DNA from: Cavia porcellus
Lineage: Eukaryota; Chordata; Mammalia; Rodentia; Caviidae
Length of the DNA: 64,000 nt
Direction of reading: 5' to 3'
NCBI RefSeq assembly: GCF_034190915.1
Contig: NW_026947546.1
Coordinates: 3,348,001 to 3,412,000, forward strand
The notes beneath the pieces were generated by a model, which was given only the letters and a program-made list of their open reading frames with translations, had not been told where the DNA came from and made no database searches. Below are positions 41,331 to 53,787 of this stretch, one piece after another (positions within the stretch are counted from its first letter, which is position 1; each line of letters opens with the position of its first letter). A program made the translations under genes and the position numbers.

Positions 41331-42127
41331 CCTAACCCTAACCCTAACACTAAGCCTAACTCTAAAACTAACCATAACCCTAAACTTAACCTTAACCCTA
41401 ACCCCAACCCTATCCCTAAACCTGACCCTAAACTTAACCCTAATCTAACCCTAACCCTAACCATAACCTTACCCTTACCCTAAACTCTAACCCTAACGCT
41501 AACCCTAACCCTAATCTCTAACTCTTAAAGCTAACAATAAACCTAACCCTAAACCGAACCATAAACCTAAACCTAACCTTAACCCTAACCATAACGCTAA
41601 CCCTAACCGTCACCCTGGTTTTAACCCTAAGCAGAATACTAACACTAATCCATAACCCTAACCTTAACCATTACCATAACCCTAACACTAAATGTAAAGC
41701 TAGCCCCTAACCCTAACACTAACCCTATCCGTAATCCAAAACCTTAATCCTAACCCTAACACGAAAACTAGCCGTAACCCTAAATGTAACACCAACACTA
41801 AACGTAACCCTAAACATAACCTTAACCATATCCTTAACACCTAACCCCTAACCCTAACCCTGACCCTAACCCTAAGCCCTAATCCTAACCCTAACCCTAT
41901 CCCTAACCGTAAACCTAATGCTAACCCTATCCCTAACCCTAAACCTATCAATAAACCGAACCCTAGCCCTAAAACTATCCCTAACCCTAATAATAGAACT
42001 GAGCCAAAAACTAACTCTAACTGTAAACCTAACCCTAATGCATAAGCCTAACCATAACCCTACCCCTAAACTGACTCTAACCCTATCCCTAATCCCTAAC
42101 CCTAACCCTAACCCTAACCCAAACACG

Positions 42128-42715
42128 AACCCCGAAACCCTAACCCTAAACCTAACCCTAACATTAATCCTAACCTTCTAACCCTAACCCTAACCCTAGC
42201 CCTAACCCTAACGCTAAAACTAACCCTAACCAGAAACCTTAACCCTAACCCTAAGACTAACACTAACACCTAACCATAACCATAACCCTATCATTAAACC
42301 TAAACTTAATGCTAACCCTGTCCCTAACCCTAACCCAGAGAATAAACGTAACCCTAAACCTAAAACAATCCCTAACCCTAATCATAATACTGAGCCTAAC
42401 ACTAACCCAAAGCCTAACCCTAACCCCGAAACCCTAACCCTAAACCTAACCCTAACATTAGTCCTAACCTTCTAACCCTAACCCTAACCCTAGCCCTAAC
42501 CCTAACGCTAAAACTAACCCTAACCGGAAACCTTAACCCTAACCCTAAGACTAACACTAACACCTAACCATAACCATAACCCTATCATTAAACCTAAACT
42601 TAATGCTAACCCTGTCCCTAACCCTAACCCAGAGAATAAACGTAACCCTAAACCTAAAACAATCCCTAACCCTAATCATAATACTGAGCCTAACACTAAC
42701 CCTAAGCCTAACCCT
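42128..42715. repeat. 294 bp tandem duplication nested in the 5,520 bp unit, copy 1
   Basis: AACCCCGAAACCC begins at 42128 and 42422, and the CCTAGCCC signature recurs at the same 294 bp spacing (49 hexamers). The first copy ends with the private variant CCCAAAGCCTAACCC about 42406; the second with CCCTAAGCCTAACCC. It is absent from the related unit at 36639-39808, so it arose after that unit split off and before the 5,520 bp duplication. Confidence 0.88.
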
Positions 42716-43338
42716 AACCCTAATTTCTAACTCTAACCCTAACCAGAACAGTAACCCTAGTCCATAACCCTAACATTAACCTTTACAATAACCCTAACCC
42801 TAACAGTAACACTAACCCCTAAGCCTGACCCTAACCTTATCCCTAATCCCTAAGCCTAGCTCTAACAATAACACTAACCCTAACCATAACCCTAAATATA
42901 ACTGTAAACCTAACCCTAACCATAACCATATTCTTATCACCTAACCCATAACAATTAACAGAACCAGAACCCTAAACCTAACCCTAAACCTAATAGTAAC
43001 CCTGAACTTATCAGTCTTCTGAACCCTAACCGAACCCTATCCCTAACACCTAACCCCTAAACCTAACCCTAACATGCCCCTAACCCTAACCTTAAATGTA
43101 ACCGTTAACCTAACCCTAACCCTAACCCTAAACCTAACCCTAACCATTACCCTAACACTAAAACTGATCCTAAACTCTAACCCTAGCACTTACCCTAACC
43201 CTAACCCTAAACTGTAAAACCAAACCCTAACCCTAACACAAACCCTAACCCAAAATCTAAACCAAACCCTAACTTAATCCGAACCCTAACCCTAACCCTA
43301 ACCCTAACCCATAACAATAACCCTAACACTAACCGTAA

Positions 43339-43380
43339 CCCTAACCCTAACCCTAACCCTAACCCTAACCCTAACCCTAA
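43339..43380. repeat. Perfect hexamer run between h and i, 7 copies
   Basis: Equivalent site in copy 1 of the 5,520 bp unit, with seven intact hexamers. Copy 2 has six at 48865-48900, a one-hexamer difference between otherwise nearly identical copies. Confidence 0.86.
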
Positions 43381-46089
43381 TCATAACCCTAAGACTAAAT
43401 CTCACCCTAAACTCTAACACTAACCCTAAACGTAAACCTAACCCTAAACCTAAACCATATCATAACCCTAAAACTAACACTAAACCTAACCCAAAATCTA
43501 AACCTAACACTAACCCTAATCCTAAAACCTAACCCTAACCCTAACACTAAGCCTAACTCTAAAACTAACCATAACCTTAACCTTAACCTTATCCCTAACC
43601 CCAACCCTATCCCTAAACCTGACCCTAAACCTAACCCTAATCAAACCCTAACCCTAACCATAACCCTAACCCTTAGCCTTACCCTAAACTCTAACCCTAA
43701 CGCTAACCCTAACCCTAATCTCTAACTCTAAATGCTAACAATAAACCTAACCCTAAACCGAACCATAAACCTAAACGTAACCTTAACCCTAACCATAACG
43801 CTAACCCTAACCGTAACCCTGGTTTTAACCCTAAGCCGAATACTAACACTAATCCATAACCCTAACCTTAACCCTTACCATAACCCTAACACTAAATGTA
43901 AAACTAGCCCCTAACATTAACACTAACACTATCTGTAATCCCTAACCCTAATCCTAACCCTAAAACTAAAACTAGCCTTAACCCTAAATGAAACACCAAC
44001 ACTAAACGTAACCCTAAACATAACCTTAACCATATCCTTAACACCTAACCCCTAACCCTAACCCAAACCTTAACCTAACCATAACCCTAACACTAACATT
44101 AATGCTAACCCTAAACCCTATCCATAACCCTCACCTTAACGCTAACCCAAAACCTACCTCTAATCCCTGTCCTAAACCTAACCCTAACCCTCAACCTAAC
44201 CCTAAACCGAACACTAACCGTAACCCTAAACATAACCTTAACCCTAACCCTCCCTACCTATAACCATAACCCTAAACCAAAGTCTAACACTAACCCTAAC
44301 TTTAACACTTAACCCTAAACCTTAACCCTAACGCTAACCCTAACCCTAACATCTAACACTAAACCTATCCCTAAACAAAGCCTAATCATAACCATATCCC
44401 TAACACTCTAAAACTAAACCATACCGAAACCCTAACCCTATCAATAACACTAACCCTAGCCCTAACCCTAACTTCTAACTCTAACCCTAACCCTTACACT
44501 ATCCCTAACACTAAACCTAACCCAAACTGAAATCCTAACCCTAAACCTAACCTCTAACCCTAACTCTGGCCCTTACACTAACCCAAACCCCTAGGCAAAA
44601 CCTAACCCTAACCCTAACCCTAAACCTCACACTAACCCTAAAACTAACCCTAAACCTAAACCTAACATTAACCCTAACCCTAACCCTAAAGCTAAACCTA
44701 ACACTCACCCTAACCCCATCCCTAATCGCTAACCCTAACCATAACCATAACCCAAACACTAACACCAAAACCCTAACCCTAATCATAACACAAAACCTCA
44801 CCGTAACCCTAACCCTAACCCTAGCTTTATTCCTAACCTTCTATCCCTAACCCTAACCCTAATCCTAACCCTAAACCTAACACCTAACCCTAACCCTAAC
44901 ACCTAACCCTAAACCTAACCCTATCCCTAACCGTAAACCTAATGCTAACCCTATCCCTAACCCTAACCCTATCAATAAACTAAACCCTAGCCCTAAAACT
45001 ATCCCTAAACCTAATCCTAGAACTGAGCCTAACACTAACACCAACTGTAAACTTAACACTAATCAATAACCATAACCCTAACCCTAACCCTAAAATTCAC
45101 TCTAACCCTATCCCTACTCCCTAACCCTAACCCTAACCCTAACCCAAACACTAAACCCGAAACCCTAACCCTAAACCTAACCCGAACCCTAATCCTAAAC
45201 TTAAACCTAAACCTAAACCTAACCATAACCCTAACAATAACCCTGAGCCTAACCCTAACCCTAAAACTAACACGATCCCAAATTCATAACCCTAAACCTA
45301 ACTCTAAAGCTAACCCTATCCCTAAACCTTACGATAAGCCTAAACCTAACCCTAAACCTAAACCCTATCCCTAATCGCTAACCTTAACCATAACCATAAC
45401 CCAAACACTAACACTAAAACCCTAACCCTATTCGTAACACAAAACCTCACCGTAACCCTAACCCTAACCCTAAGCCTCACACTAACACCTAACCCTAATC
45501 ATAACCCTATCATTAAACCTAAACTTAATGCTAACCCTGTCCCTAACCCTAACCCAGACAATAAACCTAACCCTAAACCTAAAACTATCCCTAACCCTAA
45601 TCATAATACTGAGCCTAACACTAATCCTAAGCCTAACCCTAACCCTAATTTCTAACTCTAACCCTAACCAGAACAGTAACCCTAGTCCATAACCCTAACA
45701 TTAACCTTTACAATAACCCTAACCCTAACAGTAACACTAACCCCTAAGCCTGACCCTAACCTTATCCCTAATCCCTAAGCCTAGCTCTAACAATAACACT
45801 AACCCTAACCATAAGCCAAAACATAACTGTAAACCTAACCCTAACCATAACCATATTCTTATCACCTAACCCATAACCCTAACCAAAACGCGAACCCTAA
45901 ACCAAACACTAAACCTAATAGTAACGCTGAACCTATCAGTATTCCGAAGCCTAACACTGACCCTATCCCTAACACCTAACCCCTAAATCTAACCCTAACC
46001 TGCCCCTAACCCTAACCTTAAACGTAACCGTAAACCTAATGCTAAACCTAACCCTAACCGTAACCGTAACCCTAACCATTACCCTAACA

Positions 46090-46850
46090 CTAACACTAAT
46101 CCTAACACTAACCCTAACACTTACCCTAACACTAACCCTAAACTGTAAAATCAAACCCTAACCCTAACACAAACCCTAACCCAAAATCTAAACCTAACCG
46201 TAACCCAAATCTTAACCCTAACCCTAACCCTAACCCATAACAATAACCCTAACCCTAATCGTAACCCTAACCCTAACACTAACTTCTAACCTTAACCCTA
46301 ACCCTAATCATAACCCTAAGACTAAATCTCACCCTAAACTCTAACACTAACCCTAAACGTAACCCTAACCCTAAACCTAAACCATATCATAACCCTAAAC
46401 GTAACACTAAACCTAACTCAAAACCTAACCCTAACACTAACCCTAACCCTAACCCTCACCCTAACCATTACACTAACACTAACACTAATCCTAAACTCTA
46501 ACCCTAACACTTACCCTAACCCTAACCCTAAACTGTAAAACCAAACCCTAACCCTAACACAAACCCTAACCCAAAATCTAAACCTAACCCTAACCTAAAT
46601 CCTAACACTAACCCTAACCCTAACCCTAACCCATAACAATAACCCTAACCCTAACCGTAACCCAAACCCTAACACTAACTTCTAACCTTAACCCTAACCC
46701 TAATCATAACCCTAAGACTAAATCTCACCCTAAACTCTAACACTAACCCTAAACGTAACCCTAACCCTAAACCTAAACCATATCATAACCCTAAACGTAA
46801 CACTGAACCTAACCCAAAACCTAACCCTAACACTAAACCTAATCCTAAAA
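46090..46850. repeat. h-i-j tandem duplication, second copy
   Basis: Copy of 40570-41330 at +5,520, with the h landmark about 46142 and 46532. The distinguishing CTCAAAACC variant in the first j copy (about 46418) is shared with 40898. Confidence 0.8.
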
Positions 46851-47647
46851 CCTAACCCTAACCCTAACACTAAGCCTAACTCTAAAACTAACCATAACCC
46901 TAAACTTAACCTTAACCCTAACCCCAACCCTATCCCTAAACCTGACCCTAAACTTAACCCTAATCTAACCCTAACCCTAACCATAACCTTACCCTTACCC
47001 TAAACTCTAACCCTAACGCTAACCCTAACCCTAATCTCTAACTCTTAAAGCTAACAATAAACCTAACCCTAAACCGAACCATAAACCTAAACCTAACCTT
47101 AACCCTAACCATAACGCTAACCCTAACCGTCACCCTGGTTTTAACCCTAAGCAGAATACTAACACTAATCCATAACCCTAACCTTAACCATTACCATAAC
47201 CCTAACACTAAATGTAAAGCTAGCCCCTAACCCTAACACTAACCCTATCCGTAATCCAAAACCTTAATCCTAACCCTAACACGAAAACTAGCCGTAACCC
47301 TAAATGTAACACCAACACTAAACGTAACCCTAAACATAACCTTAACCATATCCTTAACACCTAACCCCTAACCCTAACCCTGACCCTAACCCTAAGCCCT
47401 AATCCTAACCCTAACCCTATCCCTAACCGTAAACCTAATGCTAACCCTATCCCTAACCCTAAACCTATCAATAAACCGAACCCTAGCCCTAAAACTATCC
47501 CTAACCCTAATAATAGAACTGAGCCAAAAACTAACTCTAACTGTAAACCTAACCCTAATGCATAAGCCTAACCATAACCCTACCCCTAAACTGACTCTAA
47601 CCCTATCCCTAATCCCTAACCCTAACCCTAACCCTAACCCAAACACG

Positions 47648-48235
47648 AACCCCGAAACCCTAACCCTAAACCTAACCCTAACATTAATCCTAACCTTCTA
47701 ACCCTAACCCTAACCCTAGCCCTAACCCTAACGCTAAAACTAACCCTAACCGGAAACCTTAACCCTAACCCTAAGACTAACACTAACACCTAACCATAAC
47801 CATAACCCTATCATTAAACCTAAACTTAATGCTAACCCTGTCCCTAACCCTAACCCAGAGAATAAACGTAACCCTAAACCTAAAACAATCCCTAACCCTA
47901 ATCATAATACTGAGCCTAACACTAACCCAAAGCCTAACCCTAACCCCGAAACCCTAACCCTAAACCTAACCCTAACATTAGTCCTAACCTTCTAACCCTA
48001 ACCCTAACCCTAGCCCTAACCCTAACGCTAAAACTAACCCTAACCGGAAACCTTAACCCTAACCCTAAGACTAACACTAACACCTAACCATAACCATAAC
48101 CCTATCATTAAACCTAAACTTAATGCTAACCCTGTCCCTAACCCTAACCCAGAGAATAAACGTAACCCTAAACCTAAAACAATCCCTAACCCTAATCATA
48201 ATACTGAGCCTAACACTAACCCTAAGCCTAACCCT
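47648..48235. repeat. 294 bp tandem duplication nested in the 5,520 bp unit, copy 2
   Basis: Same structure as 42128-42715 at +5,520, with repeat starts at 47648 and 47942. It keeps both distinguishing variants (CCCAAAGCC at the end of the first copy and CATTAGTCC in the second). Confidence 0.88.
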
Positions 48236-48864
48236 AACCCTAATTTCTAACTCTAACCCTAACCAGAACAGTAACCCTAGTCCATAACCCTAACATTAAC
48301 CTTTACAATAACCCTAACCCTAACAGTAACACTAACCCCTAAGCCTGACCCTAACCTTATCCCTAATCCCTAAGCCTAGCTCTAACAATAACACTAACCC
48401 TAACCATAACCCTAAATATAACTGTAAACCTAACCCTAACCATAACCATATTCTTATCACCTAACCCATAACAATTAACAGAACCAGAACCCTAAACCTA
48501 ACCCTAAACCTAATAGTAACCCTGAACTTATCAGTCTTCTGAACCCTAACCGAACCCTATCCCTAACACCTAACCCCTAAACCTAACCCTAACATGCCCC
48601 TAACCCTAACCTTAAATGTAACCGTTAACCTAACCCTAACCCTAACCCTAACCCTAAACCTAACCCTAACCATTACCCTAACACTAAAACTGATCCTAAA
48701 CTCTAACCCTAGCACTTACCCTAACCCTAACCCTAAACTGTAAAACCAAACCCTAACCCTAACACAAACCCTAACCCAAAATCTAAACCAAACCCTAACT
48801 TAATCCGAACCCTAACCCTAACCCTAACCCTAACCCATAACAATAACCCTAACACTAACCGTAA

Positions 48865-48900
48865 CCCTAACCCTAACCCTAACCCTAACCCTAACCCTAA
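48865..48900. repeat. Perfect hexamer run between h and i, 6 copies
   Basis: Equivalent site in copy 2 of the 5,520 bp unit. The hexamer lost here is offset by one gained about 48634, so the overall unit length stays at 5,520 bp. Confidence 0.86.
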
Positions 48901-50848
48901 TCATAACCCTAAGACTAAATCTCACCCTAAACTCTAACACTAACCCTAAACGTAAACCTAACCCTAAACCTAAACCATATCATAACCCTAAAACTAACAC
49001 TAAACCTAACCCAAAATCTAAACCTAACACTAACCCTAATCCTAAAACCTAACCCTAACCCTAACACTAAGCCTAACTCTAAAACTAACCATAACCTTAA
49101 CCTTAACCTTATCCCTAACCCCAACCCTATCCCTAAACCTGACCCTAAACCTAACCCTAATCAAACCCTAACCCTAACCATAACCCTAACCCTTAGCCTT
49201 ACCCTAAACTCTAACCCTAACGCTAACCCTAACCCTAATCTCTAACTCTAAATGCTAACAATAAACCTAACCCTAAACCGAACCATAAACCTAAACGTAA
49301 CCTTAACCCTAACCATAACGCTAACCCTAACCGTAACCCTGGTTTTAACCCTAAGCCGAATACTAACACTAATCCATAACCCTAACCTTAACCCTTACCA
49401 TAACCCTAACACTAAATGTAAAACTAGCCCCTAACATTAACACTAACACTATCTGTAATCCCTAACCCTAATCCTAACCCTAAAACTAAAACTAGCCTTA
49501 ACCCTAAATGAAACACCAACACTAAACGTAACCCTAAACATAACCTTAACCATATCCTTAACACCTAACCCCTAACCCTAACCCAAACCTTAACCTAACC
49601 ATAACCCTAACACTAACATTAATGCTAACCCTAAACCCTATCCATAACCCTCACCTTAACGCTAACCCAAAACCTACCTCTAATCCCTGTCCTAAACCTA
49701 ACCCTAACCCTCAACCTAACCCTAAACCGAACACTAACCGTAACCCTAAACATAACCTTAACCCTAACCCTCCCTACCTATAACCATAACCCTAAACCAA
49801 AGTCTAACACTAACCCTAACTTTAACACTTAACCCTAAACCTTAACCCTAACGCTAACCCTAACCCTAACATCTAACACTAAACCTATCCCTAAACAAAG
49901 CCTAATCATAACCATATCCCTAACACTCTAAAACTAAACCATACCGAAACCCTAACCCTATCAATAACACTAACCCTAGCCCTAACCCTAACTTCTAACT
50001 CTAACCCTAACCCTTACACTATCCCTAACACTAAACCTAACCCAAACTGAAATCCTAACCCTAAACCTAACCTATAACCCTAACTCTGGCCCTTACACTA
50101 ACCCAAACCCCTAGGCAAAACCTAACCCTAACCCTAACCCTAAACCTCACACTAACCCTAAAACTAACCCTAAACCTAAACCTAACATTAACCCTAACCC
50201 TAACCCTAAAGCTAAACCTAACACTCACCCTAACCCCATCCCTAATCGCTAACCCTAACCATAACCATAACCCAAACACTAACACCAAAACCCTAACCCT
50301 AATCATAACACAAAACCTCACCGTAACCCTAACCCTAACCCTAGCTTTATTCCTAACCTTCTATCCCTAACCCTAACCCTAATCCTAACCCTAAACCTAA
50401 CACCTAACCCTAACCCTAACACCTAACCCTAAACCTAACCCTATCCCTAACCGTAAACCTAATGCTAACCCTATCCCTAACCCTAACCCTATCAATAAAC
50501 TAAACCCTAGCCCTAAAACTATCCCTAAACCTAATCCTAGAACTGAGCCTAACACTAACACCAACTGTAAACTTAACACTAATCAATAACCATAACCCTA
50601 ACCCTAACCCTAAAATTCACTCTAACCCTATCCCTACTCCCTAACCCTAACCCTAACCCTAACCCAAACACTAAACCCGAAACCCTAACCCTAAACCTAA
50701 CCCGAACCCTAATCCTAAACTTAAACCTAAACCTAAACCTAACCATAACCCTAACAATAACCCTGAGCCTAACCCTAACCCTAAAACTAACACGATCCCA
50801 AATTCATAACCCTAAACCTAACTCTAAAGCTAACCCTATCCCTAAACC

Positions 50849-53787
50849 TTACGATAAGCCTAAACCTAACCCTAAACCTAAACCCTATCCCTAATCGCTA
50901 ACCTTAACCATAACCATAACCCAAACACTAACACTAAAACCCTAACCCTATTCGTAACACAAAACCTCACCGTAACCCTAACCCTAACCCTAAGCCTCAC
51001 ACTAACACCTAACCCTAATCATAACCCTATCATTAAACCTAAACTTAATGCTAACCCTGTCCCTAACCCTAACCCAGACAATAAACCTAACCCTAAACCT
51101 AAAACTATCCCTAACCCTAATCATAATACTGAGCCTAACACTAATCCTAAGCCTAACCCTAACCCTAATTTCTAACTCTAACCCTAACCAGAACAGTAAC
51201 CCTAGTCCATAACCCTAACATTAACCTTTACAATAACCCTAACCCTAACAGTAACACTAACCCCTAAGCCTGACCCTAACCTTATCCCTAATCCCTAAGC
51301 CTAGCTCTAACAATAACACTAACCCTAACCATAAGCCAAAACATAACTGTAAACCTAACCCTAACCATAACCATATTCTTATCACCTAACACATAACCCT
51401 AACCAAAACCCGAACCCTAAACCAAACCCTAAACCTAATAGTAACGCTGAACCTATCAGTATTCCGAAGCCTAACACTGACCCTATCCCTAACACCTAAC
51501 CCCTAAATCTAACCCTAACCTGCCCCTAACCCTAACCTTAAACGTAACCGTAAACCTAATGCTAAACCTAACCCTAACCGTAACCGTAACCCTAACCATT
51601 ACCCTAACACTAACACTAATCCTAACACTAACCCTAACACTTACCCTAACACTAACCCTAAACTGTAAAATCAAACCCTAACCCTAACACAAACCCTAAC
51701 CCAAAATCTAAACCTAACCGTAACCCAAATCTTAACCCTAACCTTAACCCTAACACATAACAATAACCCCAACCCTAATCGTAACCCTAACCCTAACACT
51801 AACTTCTAACCTTAACCCTAACCCTAATCATAACCCTAAGACTAAATCTCACCCTAAACTCTAACACTAACCCTAAACGTAACCCTAACCCTAAACCTAA
51901 ACCATATCATAACCCTAAACGTAACACTAAACCTAACCCAAAACCTAACCCTAACACTAAACCTAATCCTAAAACCTAACCCTAACCCTAACAGTAAGCC
52001 TAACTCTAAAACTAACCATAACCCTAACCTTAACCTTAACCCTAACCCCAACCCTATCCCTAAACCTGACCCTAAACCTAACCCTAATCTAACCCTAACC
52101 CTAACCATAACCCTAACCCTTACCCTTACCCTAAACTTTAACCCTAACGCTAACCCTAACCCTAATCTCTAACTATAAACGCTAACAATAAACCTAACCC
52201 TAAACCGAACCATAATCCTAAACCTAACCTTAACCCTAACCATAACGCTAACCCTAACCGTAACCCTGGTTTTAACCCTAAGCAGAATACTAACACGAAT
52301 CCATAACCCTAACCTTAACCCTTACCATAACCCTAACACTAAATGTAAAACTAGCCCCTAACACTAACACTAACGCTATCCGTAATCCCTAACCCTAATC
52401 CTAACCCTAACACGAAAACTAGCCATAACCCTAAATGTAACACCAACACTAAACGTAACCCTAAACATAACCTTAACCATATCCTTAACACCTAACCCCT
52501 AACCCTAACCCAAACCCTAAACCTAACCATAACCCAACACTAACACTAATGCTAACCCTATACCCTATCCATAACCCTCACCTTAACGCTAACCCAAAAC
52601 CTACCTCAAATCCCTAACCTAAACCTAACTCTAACCCTAAACCTAAACCTAAACCGAACAGTAACCGTAACCCTAAACATAACCTTAACCCTAGCCCTCC
52701 CTACCTATAACCATAACCCTAAACCAAAGTCTAACACTAACCCTAACTTTAACACTTAACCCTAAACCTTAACCCTAACGCTAACCCTAACCCTAAAATC
52801 TAACACTAAACCTATCCCTAAACAAAGCCTAATCATAACCATATCCCTAACACTCTAAAACTAAACCATACCGAAACCCTAACCCTATCAATAACACTAA
52901 CCCTAGCCCTAACCCTAACTTCTAACTCTAACCCTAACCCTTACACTATCCCTAACACTAAACCTAACCCTAACTGAAATGCTAACCCTAAAGCTAACCT
53001 CTAACCCTAACCCTGGCCCTTACACTAACCCAAACCCCTAGGCAAAACCTAAACCTAACCCTAACCCTAAACCTCACACTAACCCTAAACCTAACCCTAA
53101 CCCTAAACCTAACCTTAACCCTAACCCTAACCCTAACCCTAACCCTAACCCTAACATTCACCCTAACCCTGTCCCTAATCGCTAACCCTAACCATAACCA
53201 TAACCCAAACACTAACACCAAAACCCTAACCCTAATCAAAACACAAAACCTCACCGTAACCCTAACCCTAAACCTAGCTCTAATCCTAACCTTCTAACCC
53301 TAACCCTAACCCTAATTCTAACCCTAACCCTAACACCTAACCCTAACCCTAACACCTAACCCTAACCCTAACCCTATCCCTAACTGTAAACCTAATGCTA
53401 ACCCTATCCCTAACCCTAACCCTATCAATAAACTAAACCCTAGCCCTAAAACTATCCCTAAACCTAATCCTAGAACTGAGCCTAACGCTAACACCAACTG
53501 TAAACTTAACACTAATCCATAACCATAACCCTAACCCAAACCCTAAAATTCACTCTAACCATATCCCTACTCCCTAACCCTAACCCTAACCCTAACCCAA
53601 ACACTAAACCCGAAACCCTAACCCTAAACCTAACCCGAACCCTAATCCTAAACTTAAACCTAAACCTAACCCTAAACCTAACCATAACCCTAACCGTAAC
53701 CCTGAGCCTAACCCTAACCCTAAAACTAACACGAACCCAAATTCATAACCCTAAACCTAACTCTAAAGCTAACCCTATCCCTAACCC
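50849..53787. repeat. Unit 12 (2,939 bp): partial third copy of the 5,520 bp unit, then a plain k-to-r tail
   Basis: From 50849 to about 51.9 kb it matches 45329 onward at +5,520 (a, jump to c, d, e, f at 51454, g, h, i, j). It then continues in the ordinary order with k at 52268, l, m (variant CTAGCCCTCCC), n about 52866, o, p (with CCCTGTCCC), q about 53425 and r about 53735. The second half of the composite unit is absent. Confidence 0.83.

Larger units (their letters stand above)
39809..45328. repeat. Composite 5,520 bp unit, copy 1
   Basis: Order: a, jump near 39945 to c (skipping b), d, e, f at 40414, g, h, i, j, jump near 40920 back to h, i, j, k at 41617, l, l-to-b junction near 41850, b (gamma), a 294 bp tandem duplication around c, d, e, f at 43009, h, i, j, k at 43821, l, m, n, o, p, q and r about 45277. 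All landmarks recur exactly 5,520 bp downstream. 5,520 is 920 hexamers, so the tandem join keeps the register. Confidence 0.9.
45329..50848. repeat. Composite 5,520 bp unit, copy 2
   Basis: Every landmark of copy 1 is repeated at +5,520: f at 45934 and 48529, k at 47137 and 49341, and the 294 bp duplication at 47648-48235. Line-by-line reading shows only scattered substitutions, for example near 46048-46066 against 40528-40546, and two compensating hexamer changes (one gained about 48634, one lost about 48865). The copies look almost identical. Confidence 0.9.
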
